From positions 3,792,091 to 3,856,090 of the forward strand of contig SCFE01000002.1 of assembly GCA_004352715.1 (NCBI GenBank): a stretch of 64,000 nucleotides of DNA, in the 5' to 3' direction. The number at the start of each line of letters is the position of its first letter. Position 1 is the first letter of the stretch. This document shows, piece after piece, positions 1 through 12,453 of the stretch. The notes under the pieces were generated by a model, which made no database searches, was not told the origin of the DNA, and was given only the letters and a program-made list of their open reading frames with translations. A program made the translations under genes and the position numbers. Origin of the DNA: Hofstenia miamia (lineage: Eukaryota > Xenacoelomorpha > Acoela).

Positions 1-2270
1 TTCCTCATGAATTCTAATCGAAGCGCCCTGTAGCTTCCCTTTGAGGGAGAGAGGATTTCCTGAAGCGCCAATGAGTTTGACACAAGATGGATCTAAGGAT
101 TCTTGATTGAAGCACAGCCCTCGGCAGCATTCGTCACTGATGATGGAAGCAGCCACTCCAGTGCCAAAAGTGGCATTAAATATGTTTCCATTTATTTCTA
201 TGGGTATTAAATTTTTCCTTATAAGCTGGGTGATAACCAAGATGTTCTGTGTGCATTTGACGGGAGACGGTGCTCCAGCTAATTTAAATCCTGAGATGTA
301 GTCGGGTTGTTGGTTGCCAAATCAACAAGGTTTTCAACACAAGGAGACTCATTGGGTTTGTCTACAATGAAGCCTTCGCCATCAGAAATTAGCTGTATCT
401 TAGCTCTGCATTGGGACTTGAGGTGTCCCTTTTCTCCACAGGTAAATCATCGGACTGAGGATAGATCGAATCCCTTTTTGAAAATCGTGAGCTTTCTTGT
501 CTCAGGCCTTTTCGCCCCAGAGATGTCCTTGTCGATTTGCTGCAAGTTATACAGCATATAAACCACGCTGATGGCCTTTCTGATAATTTCGTGCAGGCTC
601 TCCTCCGGATCACACTTGACTTCCAGCCTGCTCTTAATGGATGGAGGGAAACCTAAACATATATAAGAAAAAAGGTCATGGCGCGAGTACTTGCTCAATA
701 GGCTGCTCGACCTGTGTAATGTAGTTCCTTATGTCATAGCCAAACTTAAAGAACATATCGCATAGCAAGGTTTTGTACTGGTGTTTGATGTGAGGAGCTC
801 TATAGTGATCTTCAAAAAATCCAATCAATAACTGGTAGTCTGTCTTAATATTGCATTTGAGCATCATATACTGGTTGTACGTCAAGCTGCTGAGGTAAAG
901 TGGGAACTGAGACACTGCTGACTCCTGTGAGTTCTTATATTGCTTCATTGTGAGCTCAAATAAAAAGAACCACTCATCAAACAACTGCGATATGGCGTCA
1001 ATTTGACCAGTAAATTTCAGGAGAACGGAATGCTTACTGAACACCTGCATTTGTCCATTAGACTCAAGAGGGAGAATAGATTTTTGATACCTCGGATGAT
1101 TTTTCGCTCCTGCTTGTCCCTGGAATGGGCTTGTGTCACTGACATGTTCTTTGAAGGTAGGCACCACTATGGTGCTCACTGGGTCAGTCAACGACTGAAT
1201 GTACCCGGTCTGAGGAATAGCTCCGGTGGTGAGGGTAGACACTTGAGTAAGGGCTGACTGTGCGAACGTGGGGTGACTGCTCAGAGAGTTTGTGCAAAGT
1301 AGAACAGAGCTAGGAACTACCAGAAAGCCTTCAAAAGAAGAAGCAGTATGTGTGGGGTGGCTCACACCAACTGACTGAACCATCTGCGCCACTCGACCAA
1401 TGATCCTTTCTGCTAACTCATCTAAAGCTTCGTTGAGTGCAGCATGAGTGACATACTCATCATTTCTGCATGACCGCGCCTCCTCTTGGTGATGTGAATT
1501 GTTAACAGNNNNNNNNNNNNNNNNNNNNNNNNNNNNNNNNNNNNNNNNNNNNNNNNNNNNNNNNNNNNNNNNNNNNNNNNNNNNNNNNNNNNNNNNNNNN
1601 NNNNNNNNNNNNNNNNNNNNNNNNNNNNNNNNNNNNNNNNNNNNNNNNNNNNNNNNNNNNNNNNNNNNNNNNNNNNNNNNNNNNNNNNNNNNNNNNNNNN
1701 NNNNNNNNNNNNNNNNNNNNNNNNNNNNNNNNNNNNNNNNNNNNNNNNNNNNNNNNNNNNNNNNNNNNNNNNNNNNNNNNNNNNNNNNNNNNNNNNNNNN
1801 NNNNNNNNNNNNNNNNNNNNNNNNNNNNNNNNNNNNNNNNNNNNNNNNNNNNNNNNNNNGTGAGTTACATACTCATCATTTCTGTATGACCACGCCGCCT
1901 CTTGGTGATGTGAATTGTCATCAGCACTCTTCAACTCGTGAATCTGTAGTTCTAAGGCGATGGTTGGCTCTAGCATCTGCCTTTCCATCCTCTGGTATGC
2001 CACATGCTGTGTATTTATTTCAGCCTGGAGAGACTCTACGTGACGTTCACTCTCCATCCTTAATGCCACTTGCTGAGATAGGGCTTCTTTCAGATTTTCA
2101 ATTTCAGCATGGTGGATGTCAAACTGCGGCATGGCACTGGCATGACTGTGAGGACGACTAGGAATCAGAGGAGCATTTTGAGTGTTCAGGATACGGTGCA
2201 AGTTTCGGTGAAATTCTGGGATCATGGCGCTGGCGTCGCTGTAAGGGATGGTAGCAGTGTTTTGATCCAT
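1..2270 (-). pseudogene. Ty3/gypsy-like retrotransposon gag and protease, decayed, 3' end outside window
   Basis: Reading on the minus strand from the ATG at 2270, the frame encodes a Gag polyprotein that would form the retrotransposon's intracellular particle. The N-terminal part (2270-1860) is heptad-rich and looks coiled-coil. After an N-gap (1509-1859) come the capsid-like region (1392-676) and a second capsid piece (698-447). These two lie in different frames, so there is a frameshift near 690. A CCHC zinc knuckle follows at about 450-405, but its first Cys codon is TGA (447-449). The retropepsin region (about 190-120) reads FGTG where families have DTG, so the catalytic Asp is lost. Fold and order match the second Ty3 element at 16.8 kb. 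The element runs off the left edge, so RT and integrase are not seen. It is certainly non-functional as shown. Confidence 0.8.
1441..1925. repeat. Near-identical 66-bp segment on both sides of an N-gap inside gag
   Basis: Bases 1443-1508 and 1860-1925 are near-copies differing at a few sites, separated by 351 Ns. Either the gag gene carries a tandem internal repeat that broke assembly, or two haplotypes were placed side by side. The copies differ by substitutions and a 3-base length change, so they are not one read used twice. Confidence 0.7.
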
Positions 2271-2800
2271 TCTTTGTGTGTTCAGAGTAGGAGAATTGGG
2301 TTGAGAAAGATCGAGTAAAGGTCGCTGAGCTTAAGCAATAGTTTTCATATCAATATAATAGACAAAGAAAAATACAGCGGTAAAATGGCAGTTGAGAGTA
2401 GATAAAATCTATTAACTGTTCTCTACAAGTTTCTCAGTTTTATTCAAAAATTTCGTTATTACCTGCCTTTATTTACAAAAAGAGTTGTCTACGTAGTTCA
2501 ATCATGCTTAATTATTCATTCCCTCACAAATTCAATTTGAGCAATAAAATAATAAGCACCACTGAGGGGACGGCAAACTAATGATAGCAACCTAATATCG
2601 AAATAATTGAGGTGACGTCATGATGATGTAAAATTCAAAATATAATGAATAAATAATAAAGAAATATCTCGAAAAAGTCCCCGAGTGACTCTACAATAAG
2701 TCAAGTTTTATGGAGTGAGGACAGTCAAAGGAGATAAAGCGTAAGAGCAGATAGGAGAGTAGGCAAAGTTGCAGAAGGGCTCAGCAAAGAGGAAAGACAT
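2271..2800. other. Leader / possible LTR of the first Ty3-like element, not resolved
   Basis: This stretch lies upstream of the gag ATG on the minus strand and should hold the 5' leader and LTR. An AATAAA-like signal is visible on the minus strand near 2440, but I cannot find a convincing TG...CA boundary or primer-binding site. No coding potential is seen. Confidence 0.3.
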
Positions 2801-4222
2801 CAAAGATTTATTGAAGCTTAGTGGCAAGGAAAATATATCAATGCCTATTGGAGGGTCATGATTTAATTAGCAGCAGTACAAGCACAATTGAAAAATGAAT
2901 GAAGGGCGTGATGTTTTTTGGCACAATTAATGGAGAAAGTCACAACATCATCAGACTGAGTGGAGCAAGAATTAGAGAACTTAATGAAGTCAAAAGGATC
3001 AAGATACAATTTGCAAATTAGCAAGTGATTGAACAGGAGGAGATCACAGGCATGGAAGTATAGTGACAGCTGGAGAGTGCAGAATTTGAGAAGAGCATCT
3101 TTGTATGGCAAGGGAGAGATCCATTTGAAGGCACACTTCTGGAAACATTCCAAAGAGTTGAACAAAGAATGAGAAGCATAGAGAAGAATGGTGCAAGGAA
3201 TGAACTTGAACAAAGAGAGTTTCACAGCAGCAATGGAATTAAAGTGAACATTGTGGAATAGGGCAAAGAGTGAGGAATTAGCTTTGTGAAGATATAAGGA
3301 CATATGACCAGATCAATTTAACTTAGCAGCAAGTTGAGGAAACTTAGCATGATGAGGAAAAAAGTTCACTGGAAGAGGAAGATCAGAAGGGAGAGATACA
3401 GAAAACAAAATACAACAGGCCTTAGTTGGGCTAAAATCATGATGGTTAATGGAAGACCAAATAGACAAATGCTCAAAATCAGACATAATGTTGGAGTCAA
3501 AAGAATTACCAAAGTTAAAAATTGCAGTGTCATCAACATATGGTAGACAGGATGAATTGAGGGCAGATCGAGGGAGTTTGTTGATGGCAACAAGGAAGAA
3601 GAGAACAGCAAACACAGAACCTTGAAGAGCACCACTAGAGAAAAGAGCAGGAGAAGAAATATGCAAGTTGATTTTGACACAGTGGCAAAGACTTCAAGAG
3701 TTCAATAAAATCAGCATAAAAGCCAAATAACCTTGTTGAGAAGAATAAAATGAGGGAGCCAATGAAAAGCTCTAGAAATGTCAAAAATGATAATGCAACC
3801 AGGATCATTATGATCAGAGTGGAAAAGCAGTTTTCAATCAAATTGAAGCAAGTTAGTGATGGTAGAACAACCTAGAAGGTTACCATGCTGAGAAGAGGAG
3901 ATGAGTTGGCGAATTATGGGGAACCCATAATGAAAGACAAGATGCTCAATGATGACTGACAGTCGAGAAAGAATAGATATTGGACAATAAGAAGTGACTT
4001 GAGAGGAGGGTAGCAGATTGGATTTTAACAGTGGAGATCCAAGATGTTTTCCAGCAAGGCAGAAAATTCTTAGAGATATAAATGTAGTAGAAGAGATGCT
4101 TTAAATGGAGGGAAAGAGTTGAAGAGGTTTCATGAATTACAGCGGATGGGACGCCATCAGGATAGCAAGGATTAGACAACTTGCAGGACTTAAGCATGAG
4201 GGAAATATCATGGGTGTCGGAG
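2800..4222 (-). pseudogene. LINE (non-LTR) reverse transcriptase, decayed
   Basis: The minus strand encodes the RT half of a LINE ORF2. From 4197 the translation carries the early RT block (YPDGVPSAVI, then a LF...FP.CWK pattern typical of palm/finger motifs). From 3666 it carries the GxxQGS motif (GALQGSVF) followed by the YVDD catalytic motif (PYVDDTAIF). From 3303 to 2863 it carries the C-terminal thumb-like region. The three pieces are in different frames, so the gene is frameshifted at least twice. It continues upstream beyond the inserted hAT-like element at 4223-5281. The arrangement fits the CR1/Jockey type of LINE; the exact clade is not decidable by eye. Confidence 0.8.
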
Positions 4223-5281
4223 CAGTGGTGTACATATAAATAACGTTTTAACAGATCTGTTAAATATAAAAACTGTTAAACACTTAGTTTTTAAACAGAT
4301 CTGTTTAACAGATTCTGTTAAAAACTATGATAATTTAACAGATATAAATACATTATTATATCATACATATGATTTCACCAGAAATTAACTTGAATGGCGC
4401 GGATCACTTTAAAGGTGCTGCCTACTCAATTAATAGATCATGTACATTGGTCAAGTGGTTATCCCACTTATGCGCAAGCTCGGCAAGACCAGCTTACATT
4501 GCGTTGCGTGTTGTTGTCTGACGTAGTACGGGACGGGGCAACATTTTACAGCCTGGTACGGGGTGGGGCGAACATATACAAGCTAGTACGAATATAGTGT
4601 AATATACCGGACAATTCTGTTACAATCTGTTAAAAAACCCATCTGTTAAATGAAAACCTGTTAAAAATTATTCAACAGGTAATCTGTTAAAAATTCTGTT
4701 AAAAGGTTTTTATATGTACATCACTGGGTTTACACCCCATCCCATGACCACTTAAATGTCGACCTGCATGTTTATTTAAAAACTATGTTAGAAATATTGA
4801 TAGGAATGGTTACATTGCACAAACTGAACAATTTGAGAATGTCGAATTGGTGAAGACGTTTTAAATTTAGAACCATGGAGATGCTTTACTGATCCTCAAA
4901 AATTAATTATGAGCGATCGCAGGAAATATAATTATACAGTAGACACCATCACTCAATTTGGTCTTAGACCTCCAGAATTGCTAATAGTATCTAAAATCGA
5001 ACCTTATTTCAGTTGGTTTATTCGAGATAACTATCCATTGNGACCAGCTTACATTGCGTTGCGTGTTGTTGTCTGACGTAGTACGGGACGGGGCAACATT
5101 TTACAGCCTGGTACGGGGTGGGGCGAACATATACAAGCTAGTACGAATATAGTGTAATATACCGGACAATTCTGTTACAATCTGTTAAAAAACCCATCTG
5201 TTAAATGAAAACCTGTTAAAAATTATTCAACAGGTAATCTGTTAAAAATTCTGTTAAAAGTTTCTTATATGTAGATCACTG
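4223..5281. mobile_element. hAT-like non-autonomous element inserted in the LINE
   Basis: The left end starts CAGTGGTGTACATATAAA (4223). The right ends at about 4713-4731 and 5263-5281 read TATATGTASATCACTG, the inverse of it. The flank before the left end (GTGTCGGAG) resembles the flank after the right end (GTGTTGAGG), consistent with an old 8-bp target duplication. The interior is rich in TGTTAAA repeats. The right half is present twice (4487-4731 and 5042-5281), joined by one N at 5041 with an unrelated insert at 4732-5040, so this region is probably misassembled. No transposase is seen. Confidence 0.65.
4732..5040 (+). other. Exon-like open segment of unknown origin inside the hAT-like duplication
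   Basis: From about 4845 to 5040 one plus-strand frame is open for 60-odd codons with balanced composition unlike its surroundings. It includes EDVLNLEPWRCFTDPQKL and then ITQFGLRPPELLIVSKIEPY, and stops only at the single N. An AG precedes it at about 4838, so it could be the acceptor side of an exon. I do not recognise the family. It sits between two copies of the hAT right end and is likely sequence from another locus carrying the same transposon. Confidence 0.35.
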
Positions 5282-6010
5282 GTGTTGAGGACAATGTCAC
5301 AAAGGCGAATCAGTGGGGAGGTGGACCTGGGCAGAGAGAGACAGGATCAGAGAAATTTGAGGTGAAATAGACATTGAAGAGATCAGCTTTCTCCAGATCT
5401 GAGTGAGCAGAAAGATGGTTCCATTTCAAGTTAGGTAGGTCAGGTTTGGAATGCAGGGGCTTGAAGAGATCCAGATGAGAAGCTGGACAACAGAGAGATT
5501 TTGTTCAGTTCCATGAAGTTGATGACGTCTTATGTGAGAGAAGAGAGCTTCGTGGAATTGGAAGATGTTTGAAAGATTCAAGTTTATTCAAAAAGTGTAT
5601 GTGAGTAAGGGATGTGACATTGAAATAGAGAGAAATACGCTGTTTCTGATGATGACTAACAAAGGATGAAATAATTGGTGAAGGAAGTTGTACCAGTCAT
5701 CAGCAGAGAAAGAATCATTAATAATGGGTAATGAAGAAGAGAGAGCAGCATTTAGAATTACAAAGCCACTGTTAGATCAAGCATATTGAGGAGAAGCAGG
5801 ACCAGCAGATAAGGTAATAGAGTTGACAGACAGGTTGAAGCAAACAAATAAGTGGTCAGACATTTTAACCAGAACAGGGACCACAGAGATATCAAAAATA
5901 ACTTTAAATGTGAAGTTAGGAAAAGCAACACTGTCAGCAACAGAAGAATCACCTAGGTTTCAGTAATGAAAAAGAGGAAGTTGTAAAAACTGAGATGACG
6001 GTTTAATGAG
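5282..6010 (-). pseudogene. LINE endonuclease region, internally deleted
   Basis: On the minus strand an APE-type endonuclease start is visible near 6000-5950 (ANAHSL...ITET, as in the usual NARSL...ITET). Its C-terminal SDH motif (KMSDHLFVCFNL) is at about 5865. Only about 140 bases separate them, whereas the family usually has several hundred, so the middle of the domain is deleted. The endonuclease would nick target DNA to prime reverse transcription. The same ORF2 continues into the RT at 4222 after removing the hAT-like insertion. Confidence 0.65.
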
Positions 6011-6164
6011 ACAAGACTGTGAGCATTGGCGAGCAAAAAAGGATAAACTGGAGTTGGGATGAGGAGTAAATTCCAAGCTAGGAGGCGAGGTAGTCAATCA
6101 CGATCAGAAGCATCAATATGGCGGGGACGAAGGCCAAAAGATTTGTGCTCAGCATCAGTGAGAC

Positions 6165-6600
6165 AATAGTATCGATCAATAGGCCATCAGTCACACTTCA
6201 GAATCCATGAGAACAAGATGAGACTCTTGATTACAGATAATTTAGAAGGAGGCGAATGGAGAATCCGTACGTGGTGAGATGGCAAGGACGTCATCAAAAT
6301 GGAGTAAGGAGCAATGTAGGTGATCAGCAACATCAGAAGCAGAAACAGAATTAGCTAAACGGCAGATATAGATGGGAGCTTTATTAGGAGGACGAGGAAG
6401 AGAACTAATCGGAACAGCAGGCAGTTGACATAAAGAACTAGTACCAAGGATGTGACAAGGGCGATGATTGCGGTGAGTAGGCGGTGGAATAGTCTGTGCA
6501 GGGGCAAGTAGCAGCACAGGAGAGAGAGCAGCAACAGGAGCAGAACATGGGACAGGATGATAAGGATGATTAGGAATGGTACGTGAGAACATTTAAATTT
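6165..6600 (-). pseudogene. LINE ORF1 C-terminal part
   Basis: A minus-strand frame from 6592 to 6242 is Pro/Ser-rich. It ends in an RRM-like block (APIYICRLANSVSASDVADH) followed by PFASF, a stop, then IICNQES and LMDSEV. This matches the usual end of zinc-finger/RRM-type LINE ORF1 proteins, where an ASFKI segment precedes a LDxSxWP motif. One in-frame stop interrupts it. ORF1 proteins bind the element RNA. It lies directly upstream of the endonuclease region, the order expected for ORF1-ORF2. Confidence 0.55.
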
Positions 6601-6663
6601 GAATGGACGAGACATCGGAGGTGAGTTTGGCAAAGGAGTCTGACAAGGATGACAAAGCAACAT

Positions 6664-9620
6664 TGGAAGGACTGACGTTGGAAGATTGGTGTGAAAGTGA
6701 CAGGCAGGTGACAGTTTAGGAAAGCAGAAAGATAATGGTATCTTTCTTTAAAGCACCAACCATCGAAGCAAATTGGCCATCTGAAAGATTCTGTAGATCA
6801 GCAAGCGATACATTAGCAACAAGCATGACTGAAATCTAATAAACTATATAATAAACAGGCAAATTTATGAAAAATCTACATCAAAATACACAATAAGAGT
6901 AACAAATTCTTGAAAAATATTCGAACGTCAACAGTACACAAATGCAAACATACCTGTATGATCTTATTTATATCTAACCAAAAGATAATTCATTTTGCTG
7001 AATTTTCCAATAAAGAGAAGTTAACGTAAGTTAACTCGTTAATATGTAAAATTTCAATGGTCACGTGGTAATGTACGTTTTAACTTCCTCTCAGCCCTGA
7101 TTACAAATAAATGCAATTTTTAACCCCTTCGAAATACTAAAAATTCATTCAAACTCCAATTTCATAGATTAGAGATTTTAATATGAATCTAGCCTTCGAA
7201 ATGTTGTGCATCCTACGCCAACATCAGAATTTATTGATACAAATAACTCATAGATTTCATGTAGGAGTTATTATCAAAATACATATAAATCAATTCTATA
7301 TCAGCCTTTTTTCATGTGATAAAATCAACTATGAAAAAACATGGTAAATTCATTTATTTTGCAAAACAAAAGTATACTAGTTAAAAGCAAAATCTACTAA
7401 ATTGAAATTTAATGGACCACTATGCGGTTTGGTGCTATTTCTCGGACAAATGGTCAATCTTTAGTCAGTAGTTTGGCCAACATGCTAAATCAGCGTTCAA
7501 CTGATATTCATATCTCACAGTTGAGTATAGTGAACTAAACATTGTTAACCAAATTCCCAAGTTTCGATGACAATATTACTGCAATACAATATCCTACATC
7601 TCTTTTCAAGACACAGATTTGATTTGATCTAGTAAGCAAGCATGTGCACAAAACAGATGAGGCAAGTGACAAACATAGACTATTTAGTAACAATTTGACA
7701 CAGAAAAGTATAAGGGAAAGGATAAATAATGGCAATGATGGAGACTGATAGTCATGGGCTTAGAAACTGAAATGAATCAATCCTCAAATAAGAATGACTT
7801 GGTCAGTAACTTTTTATAGTATAGAACTGCTTAAAGTTTAAGCACCAAATGGCAGAAAGTCTTTTAAAATATTGTTAACTCCATTATAGCATGAAGTAAG
7901 ACCAAAATAGGTCATAATCAGTACGGGTAAAAGGTCAGGAAGAAGCAACAGCTATGACTATTAGAAGCTTAAATTTAAAGTGAGAACTCTAGATAATAGG
8001 TGGATTTCACAATCGAGGGTGGGCACTCAAAACGTTTTTATAAATGATCCAAGAAGATCATTGGACAATGGCGCATGTAGATAGGTGTGTAGAACAGAAT
8101 AGTGCATATTTGAGTAAAAAAAGAAATCATCAGCAAGACATAAGGTTTTGAGCAGAGATTTGCAGAGCAGGTGAGAAAGTTGTTGTTTGATATGAGAATA
8201 GATTTCAGTATAGTGATAATTAAACAAACCATTATCTGAAATTACTAACAACAAGAAAAATATTTAGTATAAATGACTATGCAGATGTTGTGATTTTGTT
8301 TTACACATTTGAAAATAAATATTATTATAATTTACAAACATTTCTATTAAAGAATTGTTGAATACTGTTGTTAATATATCAAGAGTCATAAAGTTTAAAA
8401 TCAAAAAAATTGATAAAAAAGTATAGTTTGCAGATAGTACACTATTAATTGTGGATGAGAAATATATTGCAAAAGCACATAGAGCAAATTGATCATCCAC
8501 TCTATTCATGCTTGGAAAAAAGTCAAACTTTTTGGACCCAACCAAGGCCTTGACCCAACCCTTTTTTCTTAATTTGACCCGAATGCAGCAAAATAAACAA
8601 AAATATATGTACTGTCACACATAACTAGCAGTATTGGTAAAATAAATGCTTTGCTATGGATTGTCTGTCATGTGACAAAGCAGTTATTTGCAAAACACCG
8701 TTCAATTGTTCAATGTAGCGTTAAAACCTATACATGTAGTCAGCAATTAATGTCAAAGTTATTGATTAACCCGAAACTACCCGATTTAAAGAAAAAACCT
8801 TCGACCAAGACCTAACAAAAAGTTGATCCAATCGAACGCGTGGGTTGTGTCGACGCATTTCCACCCCTGACTCTATTGTGTAGATAAGAGCCTCTATGAT
8901 ACTTTAATTTACCTTATAGGGTAATTGCTAGATTGTACAAAATAGATTTAGTGAAATATTTCTCACATTTTTTAATGGTAAATCTCAAATTCCACACTTG
9001 ATTTCAAAAATATATTAAAATATCCAAGAACATTAATTTCCTTTTGAAATTGGAAGAGCATTCAATAGTCAAGATTTATTATTAATATTTTTTTTCAATA
9101 ATTTATCTTGGTGAGTACTATTAATCTCATGAAGTGAATACATGCTTATTGTAAAATTTCAATAGATACTCTGGAAAACTTTTATGAATTCTCGATTGTT
9201 TTCAGATAAGTGCAATGTTTTCGGCCAAAATTCAGCTTCCAAACGTAACCAAGTTTTTGTAAATAAGTGTAATAAGCGTAATATAACGAATTTTCACGCA
9301 ATGAACTAGTTTCTTATATTCAGACAATGTTTTTATATTTTTATATAATTTTATGTGAATGTACTGAAAGATTTAACAGTGTAGCTATGTACTATTTTTC
9401 TGTTTGAATGCAACTTTTTCAGATGCAGCTGCACCTTTAAAGGTGTTATTCGTTGCAATGGTAGTAAAAGATCCTAGATACTTCCTTCTCCAAATCGCCT
9501 TTGTTGATCTTGTACTGTAAGATTGTCACTATTTTTTTTGAAACAAGAGTTGTTTGAAGTTTTCTTTATAATAAGTGAATTGATTTCGACACATGTTTTT
9601 TTTTAAAAACTGTAATACAA
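6664..9620. other. Non-coding, AT-rich; no gene recognised
   Basis: Only short minus-strand frames without family resemblance occur here (for example 7535-7735, 8027-8254, 8264-8545). The stretch 8530-8875 is slightly GC-richer and ends in TTTCCACCCCTG, which looks like a hAT right terminus, but I could not find its partner. Confidence 0.5.
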
Positions 9621-9628
9621 AGTTATTT

Positions 9629-9979
9629 TTATGATGAATACGATTTATTTTGGCAAATTTGACTAATGCAATAAAATAAATAAATAAATAAATAAATAAG
9701 GACTAATAATGTACAAATCATGCATACATCTGGCTTCATCAGTTTAGGACAAGATGCTATGAAGCCGCAAAATTTCCCGCATAGGCAGAGATATTTTGAC
9801 CTTGCCTGCCGAGAAAGATAATCACATTTCAAAATATGGGAATAATTGTCAACTTCTTGATTACAGAATTTACACCAGCATCCCTGAGAAATTCGCGAGC
9901 ACTTACTTTGACTGTTCCACAAATTATGAAAGCTATTTGTTATAAAGAGAGCGTAGATTCTTCTTGTAGTTCCTTTCAA
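9629..9979 (-). pseudogene. LINE ORF2 C-terminal fragment with CCHC motif
   Basis: The minus-strand frame contains CKFCNQEVDNYSHILKC, a C-x2-C-x8-H-x3-C motif followed by a basic YLSRQARSKYL segment. This is the arrangement found at the C-terminus of many LINE ORF2 proteins. It is followed on the same strand by a (TTTA)n run at 9668-9700, consistent with a LINE 3' tail. Everything upstream of the motif is absent, so it is a 5'-truncated copy. Confidence 0.45.
9668..9700. repeat. (AAAT)n simple repeat / LINE tail
   Basis: About eight units of AAAT. It is adjacent to the LINE C-terminal fragment and is probably its 3' tail. Confidence 0.85.
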
Positions 9980-10601
9980 ACACCCGATATTAATAGTTAA
10001 AGACTCCCTATTATTGATTGCCTATAATAAATTATTTTTATAAGTTTATTGTTGTAATAATAGAAAAAAATTCTTTGTGTGTCTAATATATACGTTACAT
10101 GCACATTCCTTTATCTTAGTCAAGGATGCTTCTAATTTATTACCAAAACTTAAACAGATTATTTAAACAATTTAACCAATGTGATGGATAATTTTAAAAT
10201 AATTTGAATTCCTCCAATGTGGTTTCTTGTAAAAATTGTTTTCGCTACAAAAGTTGTATCGTTTGCGTGCGGCCTTACGATCATTCATTACATATTTAAG
10301 GTTTATTATCTTGCTTTTTATTTTCATACACTTTTTAAAATTTAATTGGTTTCAGCATTTCTAACCCAAATATCACACGTTCTGACCGATGGGCTGCACT
10401 TTACACCCTAACATAAATTTCATCCTATTCTTGAAACCAACTTTGTAAAATTAAAATTACTTCGTATTAATTTTTTTAATAGTCAGACAGGAATTTGATA
10501 GTGGACATCAAAGCTCTCAAGGTTTTAAATTAAAAAACATCAAACGAGCTTTTAAATTTAATTATATAATGTTTTTTGTTGACAAATTGAAAAGGTGATT
10601 A
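9980..10601. other. Non-coding; nothing recognised
   Basis: AT-rich sequence with no open frame over about 60 codons and no repeat structure that I can see. Confidence 0.5.
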
Positions 10602-10699
10602 CAGTCAAACCTCGGTTCTCGAACGAATCATCGTTCAAACAAATCGCATTTCAAGCAGGGTTCTGGAACTAACTATGTTCGAGAACCGAGATTTAGTTG
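10602..10699. mobile_element. Tigger/pogo-like MITE
   Basis: Left terminus CAGTCAAACCTCGGTTCTCG and right terminus GAGAACCGAGATTTAGTTG are imperfect inverted repeats, flanked on both sides by TA. The CAGT..AACCTCG..TTCTCGAAC pattern is typical of pogo/Tigger ends. At 98 bp it is almost only termini, so it depended on a transposase in trans. Confidence 0.75.
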
Positions 10700-12054
10700 T
10701 ATTTCAAAATTGGAATACATGCTAGTCCTTGCCTTGCAGTATGAGACTTTTTTTACTCACCTATAGTAATTTCATTTGAAAAGCAATAACATTCTCTGAC
10801 AGTTTAAAATTTTTCACAAATTTTTTGATGAGTTTTCAATTCTCCAACTTTATTAAAAAAATTTGCAGAAAAAGCAATAAATGCTGCTGTTTATTTCAAA
10901 TATGGTATCAACGACATTTGTATGCTTATTGAGTTATGAATCAATTACAAATGTTCATCTTGTTGGATTAATGAGACGTAGCTATTCATTGATTAAATTG
11001 CATTAGGGTTTCAATATCTACCCATTTTCAAACGGAATGTTTAGTAGTTATGAACATTACACATTAGAACATTCTGAGTATGAGACAAAACTACTATGTC
11101 TACCTCTGACGAAATATATTCATATAAACTTTCAAATATCTCTTGCAAATACCAACTTTTTAAAATGTTCATGAATGATTTCGAGCGCAACGTAATGTAC
11201 ATATATTATATAATCTGGTCAAGAACACGATCTTTAGGTCTTAAAAATCACTCAAATTATTAGTGAAAGTTTTAGATAATCCCGAAAACTGGTTTTTTCA
11301 GATATTTTGAGAGAAAATCGACAAAAATTCACATGCAAAGCATTGCGATAACATTTGTATATTCATTGCAAAGCCAAATACATATTTACTTGTAACAATA
11401 CTTGAATTACCCTACAATAATGCGTGACTAGGAGAAGATATTCAAATAATTTTTGGTTCAAAATTATGCGTTTTTAGGTTGTAATAACTTTTGAACAGGG
11501 CATATACTATCCCTGAATGTAGGTTGTTTATTTTTTTTTGAACGATTATAAGTTCAGGAAAAAATATGATTTCAGGTCCGATATAATACACTCGTGAAAT
11601 TCTCAAAATCCCTAATTCTCTATTTCGAATTGATCGATTAAAATGTCCAAACTAAATGAATTAAGTAAAATCAATGAACATGGTTATGAACCAGTGTTAT
11701 TCAATGAAAAATTATTTTATTAATACATCTATTAAACTCTGAAATTAACTACCAAAGAATTCGAACGATTTGTGTTGATAAGAAATTTGAGTCTCTCATT
11801 AAAGAATAACTAATCATGTAATGATATCCAATCAGAGGTATTCTAATAGAAATGCAGAGATTTTAATTCTATAAAATATGATTACATTATCAAAAGAAAT
11901 TAAGGATGAATTGTATCATATTTTTGTAAACAGTATTATTATTTTGACAGTATTTTGAGTACCATCAGTGTCTTCGTTGTAATTTTTGCTCTCTTCATAG
12001 ATACTCTTCTATTCTACTCAAATCCATTAAAAATCAAGTCGTTTTTACTTAACT
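10700..12054. other. Non-coding; nothing recognised
   Basis: AT-rich sequence without recognisable coding, RNA or transposon termini. Confidence 0.5.
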
Positions 12055-12453
12055 GTCATAGTAATAAAAATTTAACAATGGCGTTATTTTATTTGTAATT
12101 TAGTTCGCGTGCATTTGTAATTTGTGAATGTAGCTTAACCTGGGTATTAACAAAACTAAAATTTTATTTTTTGTAACTTATGGAACCAAAACATGTATTC
12201 TAAGGGTTTTTATGGGAAGAAAACTTGAAATACGAAAGTGGTTTGTGGCTGTTNTGTCATAGTAATAAAAATTTAACAATGGCGTTATTTTATTTGTAAT
12301 TTAGTTCGTGTGCATTTGTAATTTGTGAATGTAGCTTAACCTGGATATTAACAAAACTAAAATGTTATTTTTTGTAACTTATGGAACCAAAACATGTATT
12401 CTAAGGGTTTTTATGGGAAGAAAACTTGAAATACGAAAGTGGTTTGTGGCTGT
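12055..12453 (+). repeat. 199-bp direct duplication joined by one N
   Basis: 12055-12253 and 12255-12453 are the same sequence with about three substitutions. They are separated by a single N at 12254, most likely two haplotype copies of one locus joined by the assembler. Confidence 0.85.

Noticed and set aside
1499-2161. Long open frames running through N-gaps (also 16376-16916, 18549-19262, 25166-26080, 28023-28361)
   Set aside because: They are open only because Ns contain no stops; the flanking residues are (TA)n or antisense of retrotransposon coding sequence.
3334-3680. Basic and hydrophobic frames overlapping the LINE RT
   Set aside because: Other-frame shadows of the RT coding strand, which carries the YVDD motif.
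8530-8875. Possible hAT element ending in TTTCCACCCCTG
   Set aside because: Only one terminus is seen; no matching CAGGGGTGGAAA end or 8-bp duplication was found.
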